64,000 nt of DNA from Marinicauda pacifica (lineage in GTDB: Bacteria > Pseudomonadota > Alphaproteobacteria > Caulobacterales > Maricaulaceae), in assembly GCF_004793635.1 (NCBI RefSeq), contig NZ_SRXV01000001.1, positions 496,501-560,500 of the forward strand, in the 5' to 3' direction. Both the position numbers and the translations under genes were made by a program. A model generated the notes under the pieces. It did no database searches. It saw only the letters and a list, made by a program, of their open reading frames with translations, and was not told the DNA's origin. Below, in pieces: positions 58,606-64,000 of the stretch (its first letter is position 1; each line of letters opens with the position of its first letter).

Positions 58606-60270
58606 ATGTCGTCCTATCAATACGTCTACCACATGGACAATCTGGCCAAGACCTATCCCGGCGGGAAGCAGGTCTTTTCCGGCATTTCGCTGCACTTCCT
58701 GCCCGACGCCAAGATCGGCGTTGTCGGGGTTAATGGCGCCGGTAAGTCCTCCCTCCTGCGCATCATGGCCGGACAGGATCAGGACTTCACCGGCGAAGCC
58801 TGGGCGGAGAAGGGCGTTCGCGTCGGCTATTTGCCCCAGGAACCCCAGCTCGATCCGGAAAAGACGGTCTGGGAGAACGTCATCGAGGGCAGCGAAGACA
58901 AGAAGATCTACGACGCCTACAACGCGATCGCCATGAAGCTCGCCGAGGATTATTCCGACGAGCTGATGGAAGAGATGACCGCTCTGCAGGAGCAGGTCGA
59001 TGCGCGCGACGCGTGGGACATCGATTCCAAGATCGAGATGGCGATGGACGCGCTGCGCTGCCCGCCGCCGGAAGCCGACGTCACGACGCTGTCGGGCGGT
59101 GAGCGCCGCCGCGTCGCGATCTGCCGCCTGCTTCTGTCCAAGCCGCACATCCTGCTGCTTGACGAACCGACCAACCACCTCGACGCGGAATCGGTCGCCT
59201 GGCTCCAGCATCACCTGGAAAACTATGACGGCGCCGTGCTGATCGTGACGCACGACCGTTACTTCCTGGACTCCATCACCACCTGGACGCTCGAACTCGA
59301 TCGCGGCCAGGGCGTTCCCTACCAGGGCGGGTATTCGGACTGGCTGGAGCAGAAGACCAAGCGCCTGGCCCAGGAATCGCGCGAGGAAAGCGCCAAGCAG
59401 CGTGCCCTGTCGCGCGAGCTGGACTGGATCCGCTCCTCGCCCAAGGCTCGCCAAGCCAAGTCAAAAGCGCGTATCAAGTCCTATGAGGAGATGCGCGACC
59501 GGGCGGACAAGGAAAAGATTTCCACCGCCACGATCCGCATCCCCCCGGGTCCGCGCCTGGGCGGCAACGTGGTCGAATTCGACCATGTGACCAAGGCGTT
59601 CGGCGACAAGCTTCTGATCCAGGACCTGGACTTCAAGCTGCCCCCGGGCGGCGTGGTCGGCGTGATCGGTCCCAACGGCGCCGGCAAGACGACGCTGTTC
59701 AAGATGATCACCGGCGAGGAGCAGCCCGACGAGGGCAATGTCACCCTCGGCGAGACGGTCAAGCTGGGTTATGTCGACCAGAGCCGCGACGCGCTGGATG
59801 GCACGAAGAATGTCTGGGAAGAGATTTCCGGCGGCAATGACGTGCTCAACCTGGGCGGTCACGAAGTGCCGAGCCGGGCCTATGTCGGCGCCTTCAACTT
59901 CAAGGGCGGCGACCAGCAGAAGAAGGTCTCCGTCCTCTCGGGCGGTGAGCGCAACCGCGTCCACCTGGCCAAGATGCTCAAGGAGGGCGGCAATCTGCTC
60001 CTCCTCGACGAACCGACCAACGATCTCGATGTTGAAACGCTCTCAGCACTCGAAGCGGCGCTTGAGGATTTCCCCGGCTGCGCCGTGGTGATCTCGCACG
60101 ACCGTTTCTTCCTGGACCGGATCGCCACGCACATCCTCGCCTTTGAGGGCGATTCCCACGTGGAATGGTTCGAAGGCAGCTTCTCCGACTATGTCGAAGA
60201 CAAGAAGCGGCGCCTGGGCACCGACGCGGAGATCCCGCACCGGATCAAGTTCCAGAAGTTCGCGCGGTAA
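58606..60270 (+). CDS. ettA: Energy-dependent translational throttle protein EttA
   Basis: The 554-residue ABC-F protein has two nucleotide-binding domains (Walker A GVNGAGKSS and GPNGAGKTT; signatures LSGGERRRVA and LSGGERNRVH), with the EttA arm domain in the first and a linker with SPKARQAKSKARIKSYEEM between them. It has no membrane helices. EttA binds the ribosomal E site and gates entry into elongation by ATP/ADP ratio. It is monocistronic with a strong terminator. The 249-nt gap to the DPP IV gene contains nothing else that I can support. Confidence 0.97.
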   Translation: MSSYQYVYHMDNLAKTYPGGKQVFSGISLHFLPDAKIGVVGVNGAGKSSLLRIMAGQDQDFTGEAWAEKGVRVGYLPQEPQLDPEKTVWENVIEGSEDKKIYDAYNAIAMKLAEDYSDELMEEMTALQEQVDARDAWDIDSKIEMAMDALRCPPPEADVTTLSGGERRRVAICRLLLSKPHILLLDEPTNHLDAESVAWLQHHLENYDGAVLIVTHDRYFLDSITTWTLELDRGQGVPYQGGYSDWLEQKTKRLAQESREESAKQRALSRELDWIRSSPKARQAKSKARIKSYEEMRDRADKEKISTATIRIPPGPRLGGNVVEFDHVTKAFGDKLLIQDLDFKLPPGGVVGVIGPNGAGKTTLFKMITGEEQPDEGNVTLGETVKLGYVDQSRDALDGTKNVWEEISGGNDVLNLGGHEVPSRAYVGAFNFKGGDQQKKVSVLSGGERNRVHLAKMLKEGGNLLLLDEPTNDLDVETLSALEAALEDFPGCAVVISHDRFFLDRIATHILAFEGDSHVEWFEGSFSDYVEDKKRRLGTDAEIPHRIKFQKFAR

Positions 60271-60298
60271 TTGGCTGGAAGTTCAGCGAAAATCGAAA

Positions 60299-60329
60299 CC
60301 CCGGCGAAGCAGCGCCGGGGTTTCTTTTT
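60299..60329 (+). terminator. Intrinsic terminator after ettA
   Basis: CCCCGGCG and CGCCGGGG form a perfect 8-bp stem with loop AAGCAG, followed by TTTCTTTTT. Confidence 0.9.
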
Positions 60330-60366
60330 GTCCGATGTTTGAGGGCGGGCCGGAATTTCGCCGCGG

Positions 60367-61167
60367 TTACTCGCTCCCGTCGTCGCCGCGTTCCCTTGGC
60401 TCGACCAGCTTCACCGCGAGGATGGAGAGTCCATAGAGGCCGAGCATGGCGATGCCGAGGAATATCTGGCTGATCGGATCCGGCGGCGTGACGAAGGCGG
60501 CGAAGGCCGCGATGCCCACGACCGCAAACTTCCACCACTGGATGAGCTGCTTGGACGTGATGATGCCCACCTTGCCGAGCAGGGAGAGCAGGACGGGAAG
60601 CTGGAAGCTGATCCCGAATGCCAGGATGAGCGTGGTGACAAGGTTGAGATACTCGCTGACACGCGTCAGCAGCTGGATCTGTGCGCGTCCTTCGCCTGCC
60701 GCCTGTTCCTGGCCCAGGGCGAAGCTCATGATGAAGGGCAGGATGAAATAGTAGACGAAGGCCATGCCGACCGCGAACAGGACCGGGGAGGCAATGAGGA
60801 AGGGTGCGAAGGCCAGGCGCTCATTTTTGTAAAGCCCCGGTCGCACGAAGGCCCAGACCTGGTAGGCGATCACCGGAAAGGCGACGATGATGGCGCCGAA
60901 CAGGGCGAGTTTCAGCTTCACGAAGAAGAATTCGAGCGGGGCGGTGAAGATGAGCTGGAGTTCCAGATCGTCGCCGCGCAGGCGCCGGGAGGCATCCTCG
61001 AACGGTACCAGCAGGATGTTGTAGATCGTCTCGGCGAGGAAGAAGCAGGCGCCGAACCCGATTGCCACGGCGATCAGGGTCACGATGAGCCGGCCGCGCA
61101 GCTCGATCAGGTGGTCCATCAACGGCGCGCGCGACGCTTCGATATCGTCTTCAGGCGTATCAGTCAT
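60367..61167 (-). CDS. tatC: Sec-independent protein translocase subunit TatC
   Basis: The 266-residue protein has six transmembrane helices and TatC signatures: DHLIELRGRLI near the N terminus, FEFFFVKLK-like LEFFFVKLKLALF, RPGLYKNER and the AAFVTPPDPISQ block. TatC is the receptor for twin-arginine signals. It overlaps tatB by 4 nt. The Tat-tagged dipeptidase at 26888 would be a substrate. Confidence 0.97.
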   Translation of the reverse strand: MTDTPEDDIEASRAPLMDHLIELRGRLIVTLIAVAIGFGACFFLAETIYNILLVPFEDASRRLRGDDLELQLIFTAPLEFFFVKLKLALFGAIIVAFPVIAYQVWAFVRPGLYKNERLAFAPFLIASPVLFAVGMAFVYYFILPFIMSFALGQEQAAGEGRAQIQLLTRVSEYLNLVTTLILAFGISFQLPVLLSLLGKVGIITSKQLIQWWKFAVVGIAAFAAFVTPPDPISQIFLGIAMLGLYGLSILAVKLVEPRERGDDGSE

Positions 61168-61649
61168 GAGGCGTCATTGCCTGAAGCGGTCTTTCGGTCT
61201 TCCCGCTGGTCGAGGGGCAGCATCTGCTCGGTATCCTCTGCCACCGCCCGATCGACCGCGTCCCCGTCAGTAGTTGAGGGCGGGGGCGCATCCGCGCCGG
61301 GATCGCTCTTGGGCACCTTGCGGGCCGTACCCCCGAACGTGCCGGTGCGCGGGTGAGGCCGGTCGACCTTCAGGTCGCGCAACTCGTTTTCGGCCGCCTT
61401 GATCTCCCGGCTCACATCGCCGACCGGGTTCGAGTTCTTGAGCGCCTGGATTTCCTTGCGCAGCTCTTCCATCTCCGCCTCGCGGCCAAGCTCTTCGAAG
61501 CTGCGTTGGAAATCGCGCGCCATCGAGCGCAGTTGCGCGATCGCGCGGCCCAGCTTGCGCATCATCAAGGGAAGGTCGCGCGGGCCGACGACGACCAGCG
61601 CGAGAATGAAGATGACCAGGAGTTCCGGCGCGCCGATACCCGGGTTCAT
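61164..61649 (-). CDS. tatB: Sec-independent protein translocase subunit TatB
   Basis: The 161-residue protein has the N-terminal helix and hinge (IGAPELLVIFILALVVVGPRDLP), an amphipathic helix and a long charged tail. A Tat-B specific MRKLGRAIAQLRSMA stretch follows. TatB bridges TatC and TatA. It lies between tatA (24-nt gap) and tatC (4-nt overlap). Confidence 0.95.
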   Translation of the reverse strand: MNPGIGAPELLVIFILALVVVGPRDLPLMMRKLGRAIAQLRSMARDFQRSFEELGREAEMEELRKEIQALKNSNPVGDVSREIKAAENELRDLKVDRPHPRTGTFGGTARKVPKSDPGADAPPPSTTDGDAVDRAVAEDTEQMLPLDQREDRKTASGNDAS

Positions 61650-61673
61650 GGCGCTCGCCCCCGTTTCGCGGTG

Positions 61674-61910
61674 TTAGGAGTTCGAACTGCGCTCGCGCGT
61701 CCGCTCGGACTCCGGCGCCTCACCGTCGCGATCGAGCCGGGTGGTGTCGGAGGCGGGAGTATCGCTCTCGTCCTCATCCTTCAGCCCCTTGCGGAACGCG
61801 GTGATTCCTTTGGCGAAATCGCCCATCAGCGAGGAAATCTTGCCCCGGCCGCCGAATAGCAGGAGGAGCAGGATCGCCACGATGAGCAAGCCGGTCCAAT
61901 GCGGCGCCAT
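61674..61910 (-). CDS. tatA: Sec-independent protein translocase subunit TatA
   Basis: The 78-residue protein has one helix ([19 protein letters not shown]) with the FGxxK-like hinge, then the amphipathic helix [20 protein letters not shown] and an acidic tail. TatA oligomers form the transport pore. It is the first gene of tatABC; the upstream gap to serS (181 nt) holds the divergent promoters. Confidence 0.97.
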   Translation of the reverse strand: MAPHWTGLLIVAILLLLLFGGRGKISSLMGDFAKGITAFRKGLKDEDESDTPASDTTRLDRDGEAPESERTRERSSNS

Positions 61911-62091
61911 CTACGCTCTCCCATGGTTGAGACACTCTTCTCGAACTCATCACTAGAGGATATTCTCGTTCCGGTCCAACAGACCCCGCAGACGAGCGCC
62001 CGAACAGGCGTGCGTTGCGGTGGACGCAGCCGGTGCCCGGCGCTATCACGCAGGCGAGAACCCGCCCGCGCGCCAGAGGCCTTGAATTTCC

Positions 62092-63369
62092 ATGCACGAC
62101 ATCCGTTTCATCCGCGAAAACCCCGATGCTTTCGATGCGGCAATGGCCGCACGCGGGCTTGAGCCCCAGGCCGCTCGCCTGATCGAGCTGGACCGGGAGC
62201 GCCGCGAGGCCACCTCCGCCCGTCAGGAGCTGGAAACCGAGCGGAATACCAAATCGAAACTGATCGGTCAGGCCAAGGCCAAGGGCGACGAGGACGAATT
62301 CAACCGCCTGCGCACCGAGGTCGACACCCTCAAGGCCCGCATGGAAGAGGCCGACGAGGCTGCCCGTAAGGGTGACGAACTTCTCAACCAGCATCTTGCG
62401 GCCCTGCCCAACATGCCGCTGGAAGACGTGCCGGCCGGCAAGGACGAGGAGTCCAACGAGGAGGTGCGCGGCTGGGGCGATCCGCGCGACTTCTCGTTCG
62501 AACCCAAGGACCACGTCGCCCTGGGCGAAGGGCTGAACGGGCTCGATTTTGAAAAAGCCGCCGCGATGTCCGGGGCCCGCTTCGCCATCCTGTCCGGGGG
62601 ACTGGCCCGGCTGGAACGCGCACTGGCGGCGTTCATGCTGGACATCCACACGCAGGAGCACGGCTATCTTGAGGTGAGCCCGCCCTATCTGGTGCGCGAC
62701 GAAGCACTGTTCGGGACTGGGCAGCTGCCAAAATTCTCCGAAGATCTCTTCAAGGCTGACGATCGCTGGCTGATCCCGACCGCCGAAGTGCCGCTGACCA
62801 ACATGGTGCGCGACGCGGTGCATGGCGAAGCCGGCTTCCCGATGCGCCTGACCGCGCACACGCCGTGCTTCCGGTCCGAAGCGGGCTCCGCCGGGCGCGA
62901 CACGCGCGGCCTGATCCGCATGCACCAGTTCGACAAGGTTGAGATGGTTTCCATCGCAAAGCCCGAAGACAGCGAGGAGGAGCTGGAGCGGATGACGGCG
63001 TGCGCCGAGGAAATCCTGCGCCGGCTTGAGCTGCCTTACCGCGTGATGCTTCTGTGCACCGGCGACATGGGGTTTGCCGCCTGCAGGACCTACGATCTGG
63101 AAATCTGGGTGCCGACCCAGCAGACCTACCGCGAAATTTCCTCCTGCTCCAACTGCGGAGATTTCCAGGCGCGCCGGATGAATGCGCGCTTCAAGCGGGA
63201 GGGCGAGAAGAAGCCGGAATTCCTGCACACGCTGAACGGCTCCGGCGTCGCGGTCGGCCGGGCCATGGTCGGCATTCTGGAAAACCACCAGAACGAGGAC
63301 GGCTCGATTGCCATACCCCAGGCGCTGCGCCCCTATATGGGCGGGCTTGAGGTGCTGAGCGCGTCATGA
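62092..63369 (+). CDS. serS: Seryl-tRNA synthetase
   Basis: The 425-residue class II synthetase has the N-terminal tRNA-binding coiled-coil arm (about 27-100) and the catalytic core with motif 2 [20 protein letters not shown] and motif 3 [16 protein letters not shown]. It charges tRNA-Ser and tRNA-Sec in the cytosol. The stop overlaps the surE start by 4 nt (ATGA). Confidence 0.98.
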   Translation: MHDIRFIRENPDAFDAAMAARGLEPQAARLIELDRERREATSARQELETERNTKSKLIGQAKAKGDEDEFNRLRTEVDTLKARMEEADEAARKGDELLNQHLAALPNMPLEDVPAGKDEESNEEVRGWGDPRDFSFEPKDHVALGEGLNGLDFEKAAAMSGARFAILSGGLARLERALAAFMLDIHTQEHGYLEVSPPYLVRDEALFGTGQLPKFSEDLFKADDRWLIPTAEVPLTNMVRDAVHGEAGFPMRLTAHTPCFRSEAGSAGRDTRGLIRMHQFDKVEMVSIAKPEDSEEELERMTACAEEILRRLELPYRVMLLCTGDMGFAACRTYDLEIWVPTQQTYREISSCSNCGDFQARRMNARFKREGEKKPEFLHTLNGSGVAVGRAMVGILENHQNEDGSIAIPQALRPYMGGLEVLSAS

Positions 63370-64000
63370 GTTCCTTTCTGGGCGACAATCCGCGCATCCT
63401 GATCACCAATGACGATGGCGTCCGGGCCCCGGGCCTGAAGGTGCTGCACGAAATTGCGTGCTCGATCTCCGACGATGTCTGGGTGGTGGCCCCAGCCGAG
63501 GAGCAGTCGGGCATGAGCCGGGCGCTGACCTTGAACATGCCACTGCGCGTGCGCGAGGTGGAAGAGCGCTGGTTTGCGGTCACCGGTACGCCGTCCGACT
63601 GCGTGCTGATGGGTGTGCAGGACATTGTGACAGGCAAGGAGCCTGACCTGATCCTGTCCGGCGTCAATCGCGGCCAAAATATTGCCGAGGACGTCACGGT
63701 CTCCGGGACGGTGGCCGGCGCGATGCAGGGTCTCACGCTGGGCATTCCCTCGATCGCTTTCTCCCAGGCCTACGGGTTTGCTGGCCGGGCGGCGATCAAG
63801 TGGGAGACCGCGCGCGCCTTCGGTCCCGAAGTGCTCAGGCGCCTTCTGGAGGCGCGCTGGAGCGAGAACGTGATCATGAATGTCAACTTCCCAGACCGCG
63901 ATCCGCAGGATGTCGGCGAACTGGAAGTGACTGTGCAGGGACGGCGCGACCAGCATAACCTGCATGCCGAACAGCGCGAGGATCTGCGCGGTCAGGCCTA
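63366..64000 (+). CDS. surE: 5'-nucleotidase SurE, 3' truncated by window edge
   Basis: The ATG at 63366 overlaps the serS stop. The visible 211 residues contain SurE signatures: the metal-binding [14 protein letters not shown], the [16 protein letters not shown] block, [37 protein letters not shown] and NVNFPD. SurE is a survival phosphatase acting on nucleoside monophosphates. In alphaproteobacteria it commonly sits between serS and pcm or nlpD. Confidence 0.95.
   Translation, partial: MSSFLGDNPRILITNDDGVRAPGLKVLHEIACSISDDVWVVAPAEEQSGMSRALTLNMPLRVREVEERWFAVTGTPSDCVLMGVQDIVTGKEPDLILSGVNRGQNIAEDVTVSGTVAGAMQGLTLGIPSIAFSQAYGFAGRAAIKWETARAFGPEVLRRLLEARWSENVIMNVNFPDRDPQDVGELEVTVQGRRDQHNLHAEQREDLRGQA

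Noticed and set aside
58357..59454. Long N-terminal extension of the dipeptidyl peptidase frame, antisense to ettA
   Set aside because: The ATG at 58356 has a ribosome site and signal peptide, and the extension covers the well-supported ettA gene on the other strand.

Overview
The window is GC-rich alphaproteobacterial chromosome with tight gene packing, and probably comes from the stalked-bacterium branch (Caulobacterales / Maricaulales / Hyphomonadaceae-like). The best marker is a PopZ-type polar organiser (13549-14211) directly downstream of a TolC-type outer-membrane protein and a PCMT-family protein, the arrangement known around Caulobacter popZ. Many TonB-dependent receptors, secreted peptidases and GANTC/TTAA motifs fit the same group. 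I see no phage, IS element, integron or CRISPR array.

Layout. 0-20 kb is mostly housekeeping: a lipopolysaccharide-type glycosyltransferase and a dihydroorotase-like amidohydrolase; a chemoreceptor; NUDIX, SRAP and LOG-family proteins; a LysM protein; an Atm1-like ABC exporter; tRNA-Asn, tRNA-Cys and tRNA-Ile2(CAU); PCMT-tolC-popZ; exonuclease III; a nitrilase-fold hydrolase; panD; a SIMPL protein and an MscS channel. A probable small RNA lies at 10474-10549 on the minus strand.

20.2-38.2 kb is the most interesting region, a divergent catabolic island. The minus-strand operon encodes a Tat-exported M19-type dipeptidase, three secreted class-C beta-lactamase-fold serine hydrolases and an N-acyl-D-amino-acid deacylase. 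The plus-strand arm encodes a GntR regulator, a TonB-dependent receptor, a YkvI-type transporter, DgcN (DUF1611), DgcA (enolase-superfamily N-acetyl-glutamate racemase / dipeptide epimerase), a DUF819 membrane protein and a fourth serine hydrolase fused to membrane helices. DgcN and DgcA are the two enzymes of the recently described D-glutamate route (D-Glu to N-acetyl-D-Glu to N-acetyl-L-Glu). The whole island therefore looks like a self-contained system for cutting up, importing and epimerising D-amino-acid peptides, plausibly peptidoglycan fragments. A shared 8-4-8 palindrome in both promoter regions suggests one regulator controls both arms.

38.2-44.4 kb is a second peptide-scavenging unit: ECF sigma factor, FecR anti-sigma factor, STN-containing TonB receptor and an M14 carboxypeptidase lipoprotein, all translationally coupled or closely spaced. 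44.5-47.6 kb holds a dodecin and an arsenic operon (arsR / arsC-acr3-arsH). 47.8-51.6 kb holds mostly poorly known genes, including a 412-residue protein with a proteasome/HslV-like amino terminus. 51.7-56 kb is an iron-siderophore uptake operon behind a Fur-like box. 56.1 kb to the end holds a dipeptidyl peptidase IV, EttA, the tatABC translocase (which would export the Tat-tagged dipeptidase), serS and the start of surE.
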